Shown: piece after piece, positions 48,423 through 56,432 of the stretch
How the letters are laid out: each line of letters begins with the position of its first letter
How positions within the stretch are numbered: position 1 is the stretch's first letter
Origin: DATBSK01 sp964532485
Lineage (GTDB): Bacteria > Actinomycetota > Acidimicrobiia > IMCC26256 > PALSA-555
Direction: 5' to 3'
Length of the DNA: 64,000 nucleotides
NCBI GenBank assembly: GCA_964532485.1
Contig: CAZHKE010000012.1
Span: 1 to 64,000, forward strand
The notes under the pieces: generated by a model
Databases searched by the model: none
What the model saw: only the letters and a program-made list of their open reading frames with translations
Told to the model about the DNA's origin: nothing
Program-made: the position numbers and the translations under genes

Positions 48423-49625
48423 TCAGGCGATGGCGCCCGCCGCTCGGAGGGCGTCGACCTCCTCGGTCGTGCACCCGACCTCGGCGAGCACCTCGTCGGT
48501 GTGCTCGCCGAGCTCGGGAGCGGCACGCCGCACCTCGGTGATCTCGTCGTCGAACTGCATGGGTGCGGCCGCGAGGCGCGCTCGCGGCTCCGTCGGGTGC
48601 TGCACGAGGTAGCCGTTGGCGACGACCTGGGGGTCGTCGATGACCTCGAGCGGCGAGGCCATCGTCGAGAAGAGGGTGTCCTCGGCCGCGAGCGCGGCCA
48701 CGATCTCGGCCCGGGGGTGCGAGCCGATGGCCGCGGTGAACCGCGCGTGCAGCTCCTCGGCGTTGGCGCGCCGGGCGTCGCTGTCGGAGAAGCGCGGGTC
48801 GTCGACCAGTGCGTCGAGCCCGAGCGCCTTGCACAGCGGCGGCCAGTGCCGCACGTCGTCGAGCATGTTCAGCATCAGCCACTTGTCGTCACCAGCGCGG
48901 AACGGCCCGACCATCGGATTGGCGAGCGTCTTGCCCGCCGAGAGCCGTTTCGGCTCCTCGCGCAGCACCGCGGTCGCAGTGAGGTCGGTGCTCAGCTGCC
49001 ACACCGCCGTCGCGAGCAGTGCCACGTCGACGACGACACCCTTGCCCGTCCGCTCACGCGCGTAGAGCGCCGCAGCCACACCCCCGGCGAGCATCGCCCC
49101 GCTCGGCGCGTCGCCGAACGCGCCGCGAGGCATGACCAGCGGCGCTCCGGGCGCGGTGAGGATGTCGCCCACACCGCCACGCGACCAGAAGCTGATCGCG
49201 TCGAACCCGCCCAGGTCGGAATCGGGGCCGCGCTGGCCCTGACCGTGGCCCTTGGCGTAGATCAGGCGCGGGTTCACCTTCCAGACGTCCTCGGGCGACA
49301 CCTCGAGCTTCTCGCGGGCCGACGGGAGGAAGTTGGTGATGAGCACGTCGGCGGTCTCGATGAGCCGGTCGAACGCGGCACGCCCTTCGGCGACGCGCAG
49401 GTCGAGGGTGATCCCTCGCTTGTTGCGGTTGTAGAGCTCGAAGAGGAAGTTGAAGTCGCCGGTGTCGGCGACGAAGCCCTGGCCCATGACGGCACGCAGC
49501 GGGTCGCCCGTCGGGCGCTCGATCTTGACGACGTCGGCGCCCCAGTCGGCCAGGATCGCACCGCACGACGGCACGAAGCCGTGCTCCGCCAGCTCCACGA
49601 CCTTCACCCCGTCGAGCACACCCAT
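48423..49625 (-). CDS. Family III CoA-transferase (CaiB/BaiF)
   Basis: 400 residues, usual length. MGVLDGVKVVELAEHG is the family start, NKRGITLDLRVAEGRAAFDRLI and LPSAREKLEVSPEDVWKVNP follow, and AISFWSRGGVGDI contains the region around the catalytic Asp. C-terminal segments VGPFRAGDDKWLMLN and GYLVQHPTEP are typical. It moves CoA between carboxylic acids in one step; the acids are unknown. A GAGAGGGGGA ribosome site precedes ATG 49625. It probably belongs to acyl-CoA catabolism, as several acyl-CoA genes occur in this window. Confidence 0.94.
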   Translation of the reverse strand: MGVLDGVKVVELAEHGFVPSCGAILADWGADVVKIERPTGDPLRAVMGQGFVADTGDFNFLFELYNRNKRGITLDLRVAEGRAAFDRLIETADVLITNFLPSAREKLEVSPEDVWKVNPRLIYAKGHGQGQRGPDSDLGGFDAISFWSRGGVGDILTAPGAPLVMPRGAFGDAPSGAMLAGGVAAALYARERTGKGVVVDVALLATAVWQLSTDLTATAVLREEPKRLSAGKTLANPMVGPFRAGDDKWLMLNMLDDVRHWPPLCKALGLDALVDDPRFSDSDARRANAEELHARFTAAIGSHPRAEIVAALAAEDTLFSTMASPLEVIDDPQVVANGYLVQHPTEPRARLAAAPMQFDDEITEVRRAAPELGEHTDEVLAEVGCTTEEVDALRAAGAIA

Positions 49626-49716
49626 CGTTCCCCCTCTCGTGATGCGGTCCGTCCAGTGTGGCGCGCGGCGCGGAACTCGGAGCGGTGTCGCGCGATGACG
49701 TGAGACACTTGCTCAC

Positions 49717-50517
49717 ATGTCTGTGCCCGGCACCGGTTCACGCGCGCCGATCCTCGTCGCGCAGGGCCTGGTCAAGCAGTACAAGCGCGTCCGCGCCGTC
49801 GACGGTGTCGACCTCACGGTCGCCAGCGGGGAGCGCGTCGCGCTCCTCGGGCCCAACGGTGCCGGCAAGACGACGACGCTCATGATGCTGCTCGGCGTCA
49901 TCACGCCCGATGAGGGCTCCGTGGAGATCGAGGGCCGCGCGATGCCCAAGCAGCGAAGCGCGGCGATGGAGCACGTCGGCTTCGCGGCCGGCTACCTGCC
50001 GCTGCCCGAGCGGGTGCGGGTCGTGGAGTTCCTCGAGCTCTTCGGGCGCCTGTACGGCATCAAGCATCCCGAGGCGGCCGTCGTCGCGGGGCTCGAGCGC
50101 TTCAACATCACGCACCTGGCCAAGGCGATGGGCAACGAGCTGTCGTCGGGGCAGCGCACGCTCGTCGGCATCGTGAAGGCGACGCTGCACCAGCCGCGTC
50201 TGCTGGTGCTCGACGAGCCGACGGCGTCGCTCGACCCCGACGTGGCGCTGCGCGTCCGCCAGGGCCTCGAGCGCGTGTGCGCCGACGAGGGGACCGCGCT
50301 GCTCGTGACGAGTCACAACATGGTGGAGGTCGAGCGGCTCTGCGAGCGCGTCGTGTTCATCTCCGGCGGGAAGGTGGTCGCCGACGGCACCGCCGCCGAG
50401 GTCGCGAACCGGTTCGGGCGCGCCGATCTCGAGGGGGTGTTCCTCCACCTCGCGGAGGCTGCGAACGCGTTCCCGGGCGCCGACATCGGGCCCGCCGAGA
50501 TCGGAGAGGCATCGTGA
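49717..50517 (+). CDS. ABC exporter ATP-binding protein
   Basis: 266 residues. Walker A is LGPNGAGKTTTLMM, the signature motif is ELSSGQRTLVGIV, Walker B is LLVLDEPTASLDPD, and the H-loop sits in LLVTSHNMVEVERL. The A-type (CcmA-like) layout is typical of two-gene exporters for drugs, lipids or polysaccharide. It is coupled by a GTGA overlap to the permease gene. Cargo unknown. Confidence 0.94.
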   Translation: MSVPGTGSRAPILVAQGLVKQYKRVRAVDGVDLTVASGERVALLGPNGAGKTTTLMMLLGVITPDEGSVEIEGRAMPKQRSAAMEHVGFAAGYLPLPERVRVVEFLELFGRLYGIKHPEAAVVAGLERFNITHLAKAMGNELSSGQRTLVGIVKATLHQPRLLVLDEPTASLDPDVALRVRQGLERVCADEGTALLVTSHNMVEVERLCERVVFISGGKVVADGTAAEVANRFGRADLEGVFLHLAEAANAFPGADIGPAEIGEAS

Positions 50518-51323
50518 GTGGCATCAACGGCGACCGCGTGCTCGCGATCGCCCGCCGGCAGGCCTACGTGCTCCAGCGAGCGCCGCAGCGCTGGTTCGAC
50601 GTCATCGTGTGGCCGGTGGTCGACGCGATCCTCTTCGGCGCGATCGGCGTCTACTTCGGCGAGCAGGCCGCGGACGGAACGGGTGGGGCCGCGGCCGGCG
50701 CCGCGTTCCTGCTGGCCGGGATCATCCTCTTCCACGTCGTGTTCCAGGCCGAGGTGAGCGTCGCCACCGGGTTCCTCGAGGAGACGTGGTCGCGCAACCT
50801 GCTCAACCTGATGGTGACGCCGATGACCGAGCTCGAGTACGGGGCGGGCGTCGCGCTGTTCGGCCTCGTGAAGCTGGCGATCGGCGTGACGGCCGTCTCG
50901 CTCGTCGCGCTCGCGGCGTTCGCGTTCCAGATCACGAGCCTCGGGCTCGCGCTCGTCCCGCTCGTCGCGATCCTCATCGTGGTCGGCTGGGCCGTCGCGC
51001 TCATCGTGATCGGGTTGATCCTGCGCTACGGGCAGGGCGCGGAGATCCTCACCTGGGGGTTCATCGCGCTGCTGCTGCCGCTGTCGGGGATCTTCTACCC
51101 GGTCGATGCCCTGCCCGGAGCGCTGCAGCCGATCGCAGAGGTGCTGCCGACGACGCACGTCTTCGCTGCCGCGCAGGCCGTGGTCGCGGGCAAGCCCTTG
51201 CCGTGGGACGAGGTGGGCATCGCCGCCGCGGGCGCCGTGGCGCTCGCCGCGCTGTCGGTCTGGTTCTTGACGTACATGCTCGCCAAGTTCCGCAGCCGCG
51301 GCTACATCAACCGGCACGTCTGA
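50514..51323 (+). CDS. ABC-2 type transporter permease
   Basis: 269 residues from GTG 50514. Six membrane helices: the first near 28-48 (WFDVIVWPVVDAILFGAIGV), the others at about 63-85, 105-130, 140-165, 170-195 and 232-252. LLPLSGIFYPVDALPGALQPIAEVLPTTH is the conserved ABC-2 loop before the last helix. The partner of the preceding ATPase; together they form a homodimeric exporter. The 41 bases between this gene and the convergent arfB gene hold only a weak hairpin. Confidence 0.92.
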   Translation: MSGINGDRVLAIARRQAYVLQRAPQRWFDVIVWPVVDAILFGAIGVYFGEQAADGTGGAAAGAAFLLAGIILFHVVFQAEVSVATGFLEETWSRNLLNLMVTPMTELEYGAGVALFGLVKLAIGVTAVSLVALAAFAFQITSLGLALVPLVAILIVVGWAVALIVIGLILRYGQGAEILTWGFIALLLPLSGIFYPVDALPGALQPIAEVLPTTHVFAAAQAVVAGKPLPWDEVGIAAAGAVALAALSVWFLTYMLAKFRSRGYINRHV

Positions 51324-51364
51324 CCGGCACCTCTGGCCCGGCGACGGGCGGCCCGAGCCGCGTG

Positions 51365-51784
51365 TCAGTCGTCCCAGGACGGGCGGCCCCGGGTGCGCTT
51401 GACGTCGCCGCGGCGTCGCTTCTGCTCGACCCGGGCCCGCTTCTTGGCGCGCGACGGCTTCGTGGGCCGGCGCGGGGCGTGCACCGCGAGCCCGCGGGCC
51501 AGCCGGGCCCGGAGCCGCTCCACCGCCACGTCCCGGTTTCGGGCCTGAGACCGTGAGTCGGACGCGGTCGCCCGCACGACCGGGCCGAGGCGCTCGAGCA
51601 GCCGGGCTCGCTGGCGAGGGCCGAGCGACGGTGACGCTTCCACGTCGAAGCGGACCTCGACGCGGGTGTCGGAGGTGTTGGCGTGCTGTCCGCCCGGCCC
51701 GCCCGACCGGCTGACTCGGACGTCGAGCTCGTCGCGGCCGATCCGACACGTCGGCGTCACCCGCAGCCACCGGTCGTCGCTCAC
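51365..51784 (-). CDS. arfB: ArfB-like ribosome-rescue peptidyl-tRNA hydrolase
   Basis: 139 residues from GTG 51784; the frame is open upstream but that part overlaps crcB. The catalytic GGQ is in VSRSGGPGGQHANTSDTRVE. A C-terminal basic helix-tail (RAKKRARVEQKRRRGDVKR) inserts into the mRNA channel of stalled ribosomes. There is no codon-recognition domain, which separates it from release factors 1 and 2. It hydrolyses peptidyl-tRNA on non-stop ribosomes. Confidence 0.93.
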   Translation of the reverse strand: MSDDRWLRVTPTCRIGRDELDVRVSRSGGPGGQHANTSDTRVEVRFDVEASPSLGPRQRARLLERLGPVVRATASDSRSQARNRDVAVERLRARLARGLAVHAPRRPTKPSRAKKRARVEQKRRRGDVKRTRGRPSWDD

Positions 51785-51819
51785 CGGCCCATGATGGTCC
51801 GCACGCGGCCGCCCGTCGT

Positions 51820-52188
51820 TCACAACGCGCCGGTGACGCCGAGGCCGAGCGCGGCGGCGGCCCCACCGGCGACGATGCTGCCGAGCGCGTACGCGGCGGC
51901 GATCGCGCGGCTGCCGCCCTCGGCGGCACGCACCGTCTCGTAGGCGTACGTCGAGAACGTCGTGTACGCGCCGAGGAAGCCCGTTCCCACGATCGTGCGG
52001 GTGTCGGCGTCGAACGCTCCCGACGCCGTGAGTCCCACGACGATGCCGAGGGCGAACGACCCGGTGATGTTGACGACGAACGTCCCGACCGGGAACGCAC
52101 CGGTCCAACGAGCGGTCGCGGCGCGCTCCACGACGAAGCGGAGCGGCGCACCCAGCGCGCCGGCGAGCACCAGCCCGACGATCGTCAC
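51820..52188 (-). CDS. crcB: Fluoride channel subunit CrcB/Fluc (second of pair)
   Basis: 122 residues from GTG 52188, overlapping the upstream crcB stop (GTGA). Four membrane helices. FPVGTFVVNITGSFALG carries the pore Asn and central Na+ site, GFLGAYTTFSTYAYE the Phe-box. Fluc channels are antiparallel dimers exporting fluoride; adjacent paralogues in actinobacteria form heterodimers. No fluoride riboswitch was found upstream. Confidence 0.93.
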   Translation of the reverse strand: MTIVGLVLAGALGAPLRFVVERAATARWTGAFPVGTFVVNITGSFALGIVVGLTASGAFDADTRTIVGTGFLGAYTTFSTYAYETVRAAEGGSRAIAAAYALGSIVAGGAAAALGLGVTGAL

Positions 52189-52595
52189 GACTCGCCCTCG
52201 GCGGGGATGGTCGCGGCCGGACGCCATCCGCTGACGTACAGCCCGACGAGCGCGGCGGCCGTCCCCACGAGCAGGGTGGCGGCTGCGTATCCCAGCGCGA
52301 GGGCCGCGTGCCCGTCACGCACGTGCTCCACGGCGTCGACCATGAACGCCGAGAACGTCGTGAACGCGCCCAGCGCGCCGACACCCACGAGGAACCGCAT
52401 CGCGTGCTCGAGGTCGCGGTGGCGCGTGAGCCACTCGAGGAGCACCCCGAGCACGAACGCTCCCGCGACGTTGATCGCGAACGTGGTGACCGGGAAGCGC
52501 CCCGGCTCGACGGGTGCCGCCCGGCTGATCCCGTAGCGAGCGAGCGTGCCGACCATGCCGCCGGTGGCGATCAGCGCGAGCTCTCGGGGACGCAA
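52185..52595 (-). CDS. crcB: Fluoride channel subunit CrcB/Fluc (first of pair)
   Basis: 136 residues from TTG 52595, two bases after the stop of the upstream kinase-like gene. Start choice is uncertain because no ATG/GTG is nearby. FPVTTFAINVAGAFVLGVL and ALGAFTTFSAFMVDAV are the Fluc pore motifs. It pairs with the downstream crcB; the extra C-terminal residues (WRPAATIPAEGES) are hydrophilic. Located in an operon behind a phosphotransferase gene. Confidence 0.9.
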   Translation of the reverse strand: MRPRELALIATGGMVGTLARYGISRAAPVEPGRFPVTTFAINVAGAFVLGVLLEWLTRHRDLEHAMRFLVGVGALGAFTTFSAFMVDAVEHVRDGHAALALGYAAATLLVGTAAALVGLYVSGWRPAATIPAEGES

Positions 52596-52597
52596 GC

Positions 52598-53647
52598 TCA
52601 GCGGTGCAGCGCCGGATCGGGCGCGGCGTCCGCCACGTCGAGTCCGCTCCGCGCCAGCTGCACGACCATCTCCCCCATCTCGTCGAAGCCCTCGCCGAGC
52701 GTCTTGCCCATGAGGAAGCGGGCGTTGATGCCCTCGAGGATGACGGCGAGCTTGTACATCGCGAACGCCACGTAGAAGTCGAGGTGCTCGATCGAGCGTC
52801 CCGACCGGTCGGCATAGCGGGCGACGATCTCGTCCGAGCCCAGGAAGCCGGTCGTCGACGCGATGCCCGCGCTCGATCCGACAGCCGGGCCGGTGTCGGT
52901 GCCCCAGTAGACGAGGAAGAGCCCGAGGTCGGTGAGCGGGTCGCCGAGCGTCGACATCTCCCAGTCGAGGACGGCGACGATCCGGCCGGCATCGTCGTTC
53001 GCGAGCATCGTGTTGTCGAGTCGGTAGTCGCCGTGGATGATCGCCGCCGGCCCCGACGGAGGCAGTGCCCGGTCGAGGCGTCGGGCCAGCTCGTCGATCT
53101 CGGCGACGTCACGGGTCTTGTTGGCTGCCCACTGCTTGCCCCATCGGGCGACGTTGCGGGCGAGGAAGCCGTCGGGTCGGCCGAACTCGGACAGGCCGAC
53201 GGCCTCGTAGTCGACGGCGTGCAACCGGGCGAGCACCTCGACGAGCTCGATGCTGCACCGGCGAGCGTCGTCGGGACCGAGCCCGGCCATGTCGTCCGGT
53301 GTGCGCAGGATGCGCCCGTCGACGCGCTCCATCACGTAGAAGGGCGCGCCGTTCACATCCGGATCGGAGCAGAAGGCGTCGACGCGCGGCACGGGCACGT
53401 CGCTGCCCTGGAGCGCGGCGAGGACGCGGTGCTCACGGCCCATGTCGTGCGCCGTCTCGACGACGTGCCCGAGCGGGGGGCGCCGCAGGACCCAGGTGCG
53501 TGTCCCGTCGGACACCGCGTACGTGAGGTTCGACCGGCCGCCGGCGATCAGCTCGGCGCGCAAGGGCGCGCCGGTGGCGCCGGCGACGTGCTCGGCGAAC
53601 CAGGGTGCGAGGCGTTCGAGATCGACGCCCTCAGGTGTCTCGCCCAC
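52598..53647 (-). CDS. Phosphotransferase of the aminoglycoside/ACAD10 type
   Basis: 349 residues from GTG 53647. Protein-kinase-like fold: LIAGGRSNLTYAVSDG (P-loop), WVLRRPPLG (ATP Lys), IIHGDYRLDNTML (catalytic Asp and Asn) and VLDWEMSTLGDPLTDLG (metal Asp). This subfamily neighbours acyl-CoA dehydrogenases and is thought to phosphorylate 4-hydroxyacyl-CoAs in hydroxy-acid degradation, as ACAD10/11 does. No acyl-CoA dehydrogenase is adjacent here. Leaderless-type promoter at 53656-53661. Confidence 0.88.
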   Translation of the reverse strand: MGETPEGVDLERLAPWFAEHVAGATGAPLRAELIAGGRSNLTYAVSDGTRTWVLRRPPLGHVVETAHDMGREHRVLAALQGSDVPVPRVDAFCSDPDVNGAPFYVMERVDGRILRTPDDMAGLGPDDARRCSIELVEVLARLHAVDYEAVGLSEFGRPDGFLARNVARWGKQWAANKTRDVAEIDELARRLDRALPPSGPAAIIHGDYRLDNTMLANDDAGRIVAVLDWEMSTLGDPLTDLGLFLVYWGTDTGPAVGSSAGIASTTGFLGSDEIVARYADRSGRSIEHLDFYVAFAMYKLAVILEGINARFLMGKTLGEGFDEMGEMVVQLARSGLDVADAAPDPALHR

Positions 53648-53655
53648 AGCGGGCG

Positions 53656-53661
53656 AGCCTA
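53656..53661 (-). promoter_or_regulatory. -10 box for the phosphotransferase operon, leaderless type
   Basis: On the minus strand TAGGCT ends eight bases before GTG 53647. Confidence 0.55.
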
Positions 53662-53737
53662 CGACCGCGCGTTCACGGCATCCGGGAGATCAGTGCCGGG
53701 CGTGGTGGGCGGGCCGTGCCCTCCGCTACGCGGCAGG

Positions 53738-54085
53738 TCAGGCGACGCGGGACTCGCGGGGCCTGACCGGGCGACCGTCGCCCTTCGGGTAGCGAGCGAC
53801 ACGACCGACGGGCATGTCGACCCGGAAGCCCGCGGCGGCGCGCTCCTCCTCCGACTCGCCGCCCCAGAAGCCGTACTCGCGGTGCTCGCGAGCCCAGTCG
53901 CGACACGGCTCGACGACCGGGCACGAACGGCAGATGGCACGGGCGCGGCCCTCGCGCACGATCCGTGTCTCGGGGCGCTCACCGGCCGGCGCGAAGAACG
54001 CGTCGGACTGCCCGACGCAGGACGCGTCGACGGTCCAGGCGAGCGGGCCGGTGAAGATCAGGTTGGAGACCATGTCGGTGGCCAC
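53738..54085 (-). CDS. WhiB family iron-sulfur regulator
   Basis: 115 residues from GTG 54085 (GGAG seven bases upstream); ATG 54073 is an alternative. The [4Fe-4S] Cys quartet: C in DASCVGQSDAFF, then AICRSCPVVEPCRDW, followed by the beta-turn EYGFWGGES and the basic tail. The GVWGG motif is GFWGG. WhiB proteins bind the sigma-factor region and sense oxygen or NO. Divergent from a LysR regulator across a 272-base region containing a palindrome. Confidence 0.94.
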   Translation of the reverse strand: MATDMVSNLIFTGPLAWTVDASCVGQSDAFFAPAGERPETRIVREGRARAICRSCPVVEPCRDWAREHREYGFWGGESEEERAAAGFRVDMPVGRVARYPKGDGRPVRPRESRVA

Positions 54086-54235
54086 CGTCACACTCCGCAG
54101 GTCAGGTGGTGGGGGTTGCGTCGGTCGTGGTTGCAGTGTCCGGGGAGCCGACAGGGGGGGAGCGCCGGCTCCCCGAATCGCACTGCCCGACCATGGTGCC
54201 CGACGCACACCGAATCTGTCCAACAGGTACAATTG

Positions 54236-54259
54236 ATCGCTACCATCGGCGATAGCGAT
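54236..54259. promoter_or_regulatory. Palindrome between whiB and the LysR gene
   Basis: ATCGCTA-N10-TAGCGAT, perfect seven-base arms. A 24-base dyad with a T/A rim is compatible with a LysR-type site. It lies about 100 bases before the LysR start. Confidence 0.5.
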
Positions 54260-54272
54260 GCAAGCGACGGGT

Positions 54273-54325
54273 GAACGAGCGCCCGTGGGCGGGCGCCACC
54301 AGCCGAACGAGCGCCCGTGGGCGGG
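54273..54325 (+). repeat. Two direct copies of a 21-bp sequence in the LysR leader
   Basis: GAACGAGCGCCCGTGGGCGG plus one G occurs at 54273 and again at 54305, 32 bases apart, just upstream of the LysR gene start at 54358. Confidence 0.8.
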
Positions 54326-54357
54326 GTACTCCGCCGGCAGCGAGAGAGGCAGGACAG

Positions 54358-55269
54358 ATGGAGCTGCGCCAGCTCGACGCGCTGCTGGCGATCGACGACG
54401 AGGGGTCGTTCACAGCGGCGGCCGACGTCCTGTCGACGGTCCAGTCGAACGTCTCGGAGCAGGTCCGCCAGCTCGAGGACGAGCTCGGGGCGCGGCTGCT
54501 CGTGCGCAGCCGGCGGGGCGCACGGCCGACCGAGTGCGGTGAGGCCGTCCTCGACCGAGCCCGGCGGATCCGTCGCGAGCTCGAGGCGATGCGCGCCGAC
54601 CTGTCGATGATCCAGGGGCTCGAGACGGGCGACGCGAGCGTCGGGATCGTGGGTACCGCGAGCCGGTGGGTGGTGCCGCCGCTCGTCGCCGAGCTGCAGT
54701 CGCGCGCGCCGGGCATCCGTCTCCGTGTGGTCGAGGGCGCGTCGGAGCGGCTCATGGCCGACGTCGCGAGCGGTGAGCTGGCGATGGCGGTGGTCACCGA
54801 GCCGGTCACCAACAACCGCCTCGTCGCGGAGACCCTGCTCGAGGAAGCGCTCGTCGGCGTCGTACCGGCGGGCACGCCGCTGCCGCGCCCGCCGGTCCCG
54901 CTCGAGGTGCTCATCGCGTGCGGGCTCGTGCTGCCGGCGCGCGAGAACCCGCTGCGGCACGAGGTCGAGCAGGTCGCGGCAGCGCACGGCGTCGAGCTGC
55001 CGGTCACGGTCGAGGTCGAGGGCATCCGACTCATCGCCGACCTCGTCGCGGCCGGTGCGGGCGCGTCGGTGCTGCCGGAGACGGCGGTCCCCCCCGAGCT
55101 CGGCGACGTCGTCGTGGTCCCGATCGCCGACATGCCGCCTCGTCGTCTTGCGCTCGTCACCGGCCGCGACTCCAGCCTCTCGCTCGCCGACGCGGCCGTG
55201 CGCGCCGACCTCGTCGCGGTCGTGTCGCGAGGTTGGCCGTCGGGCGCCAGTCAGACTCCCCGCCGCTAG
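54358..55269 (+). CDS. LysR family transcriptional regulator
   Basis: 303 residues from ATG 54358. The N-terminal winged helix-turn-helix (1-60) is MELRQLDALLAIDDEGSFTA, then SNVSEQVRQLEDELGARLLV with the recognition helix. The linker helix (about 65-90) precedes a periplasmic-binding-like ligand domain of two lobes. It has the usual length. The target is unknown; the palindrome at 54236 and the small LapA-like gene downstream are candidates. Confidence 0.93.
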   Translation: MELRQLDALLAIDDEGSFTAAADVLSTVQSNVSEQVRQLEDELGARLLVRSRRGARPTECGEAVLDRARRIRRELEAMRADLSMIQGLETGDASVGIVGTASRWVVPPLVAELQSRAPGIRLRVVEGASERLMADVASGELAMAVVTEPVTNNRLVAETLLEEALVGVVPAGTPLPRPPVPLEVLIACGLVLPARENPLRHEVEQVAAAHGVELPVTVEVEGIRLIADLVAAGAGASVLPETAVPPELGDVVVVPIADMPPRRLALVTGRDSSLSLADAAVRADLVAVVSRGWPSGASQTPRR

Positions 55270-55335
55270 CATCGGATCGCGGCTCGGGCGTGCCGATGGA
55301 GCGCCGATCGAGTGCCGACGGAGAGGGGGACAGAG

Positions 55336-55614
55336 ATGGCCGAGGTGAGTGGCTCCGGCGAGGTCCGGCGGGCCGACGACGTCGGGCGCGGCCAGAAGAT
55401 GAGCCTGCGCCACATCGTGGCGCTCGTCCTGGTCGTCTTGCTGGTGGTCGTCGCGGTGCAGAACCTCGAGGACGCGAGCTTCGACGTCCTGTTCTGGAAC
55501 GTGACGATGCCGCTGGTCGTGCTGATCGCGGTGTTCGGCCTGGGTGGGTTCCTGGTCGGCTGGCTCGTGCGCGGCCGCCGGGAGAACCGGGAGAAGCGGG
55601 AGCAGGACGACTGA
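55336..55614 (+). CDS. LapA/DUF1049-like small membrane protein
   Basis: 92 residues from ATG 55336, after GAGAGGGGGA. Two membrane helices (about 24-41, IVALVLVVLLVVVAVQN; about 53-75, MPLVVLIAVFGLGGFLVGW) with a short loop containing ASFDVLFWNVTMP, the LapA pattern, and a charged C-terminus RGRRENREKREQDD. LapA proteins occur in envelope biogenesis; no role is known in actinobacteria. Confidence 0.82.
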   Translation: MAEVSGSGEVRRADDVGRGQKMSLRHIVALVLVVLLVVVAVQNLEDASFDVLFWNVTMPLVVLIAVFGLGGFLVGWLVRGRRENREKREQDD

Positions 55615-55631
55615 CGCGTTCTTGCGTCGCC

Positions 55632-55651
55632 GACCCCCGACTGGCGGGGTC
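55632..55651. terminator. Hairpin between convergent genes
   Basis: GACCCC (55632-55637) pairs with GGGGTC (55646-55651) around an eight-base loop, immediately before the VOC gene stop. It could serve both strands. Confidence 0.55.
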
Positions 55652-56419
55652 CTACCACGCCAGAGCGTTCACCACCAGCGGCGTGCCGTAGATCTCGAGG
55701 GCGCTGCGGGGGCGGGCGGCGTCGAGCTCGAGGCGGTGGATGCCCGTCGAGCCGTCGGGCGTCGACTCCAGCAGCACGCGGGCACCGCTCTCCCACTCCA
55801 GCTCGACCCGGTCGCCGCCGCCGTCGCCGAGCGGGCGCCCCCCGAGCAGGGCGCCGAACAGGGCGCAGGCGTCGTCGAGATCGGCGGTGCGCACGACCAC
55901 CCGGCGCAACGTCGCCCGATCCGCCGCGGGCGGCGGCGGATCCGGCCACCACGGGGGCGCGCCGACGAAGCCGTTGGCGACGGCGAACGCGTACTCGTCG
56001 CGTGGCCTGCCCACGGCGAGGTTGCTGTCGGCGAGCTGCACGACGGTTCCGTGCGCATCGCGGGGTAGCAGGAAGGCCTCGCGCCACTGCGGGTCGGCCA
56101 GGTCGACCGAGACGGGCGTCAGCCCGTGCTCGCGCACCCGCTCGAGGGACGCCTCGAGATCGTCGACCTTGAACGTGAGGTGGTGCGCGCCGTTGCCGTG
56201 CCGGGTGAGAAAGCGTTCGAGGAAGTCGCTCTGCTCGACGGCCCACGGCTCGAGCAGCTCCACCTTCATCCCGCCGGCGTCGTCGCCGAGGAACACCTGC
56301 ATCGAGCGGAAGCCGACCGCGTCGCCGCCGTTCAGCACCGTGCCCCCGAGCTCGCCCACGAGCGTGCGGAGCGGGTCGGCGGCGTCGCGCGTCGCGAACG
56401 CGACGTGATCGAGGTACAC
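55652..56419 (-). CDS. VOC (glyoxalase/bleomycin-resistance) superfamily protein
   Basis: 255 residues from GTG 56419. Two VOC modules: YLDHVAFATRDAADPLRTLV with metal His, MKVELLEPWAVEQSDF and GAHHLTFKVDDLEASLERV in the first (about 1-115), then a second (about 155-250, RRVVVRTADLDDACALFG) with weaker metal motifs. The first half resembles methylmalonyl-CoA epimerase, including the E/H/H ligand pattern, but the full length is doubled, so enzyme activity is not assigned. It lies 13 bases after the PAP2 gene stop on the same strand, so likely same operon. Confidence 0.85.
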   Translation of the reverse strand: MYLDHVAFATRDAADPLRTLVGELGGTVLNGGDAVGFRSMQVFLGDDAGGMKVELLEPWAVEQSDFLERFLTRHGNGAHHLTFKVDDLEASLERVREHGLTPVSVDLADPQWREAFLLPRDAHGTVVQLADSNLAVGRPRDEYAFAVANGFVGAPPWWPDPPPPAADRATLRRVVVRTADLDDACALFGALLGGRPLGDGGGDRVELEWESGARVLLESTPDGSTGIHRLELDAARPRSALEIYGTPLVVNALAW

Positions 56420-56432
56420 GAGCGCGCTCGGG

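Noticed and set aside
51324..51364. Terminator between ABC permease and arfB
   Set aside because: Only a 5-bp stem with a GCGA loop was found; too weak to report as a feature.
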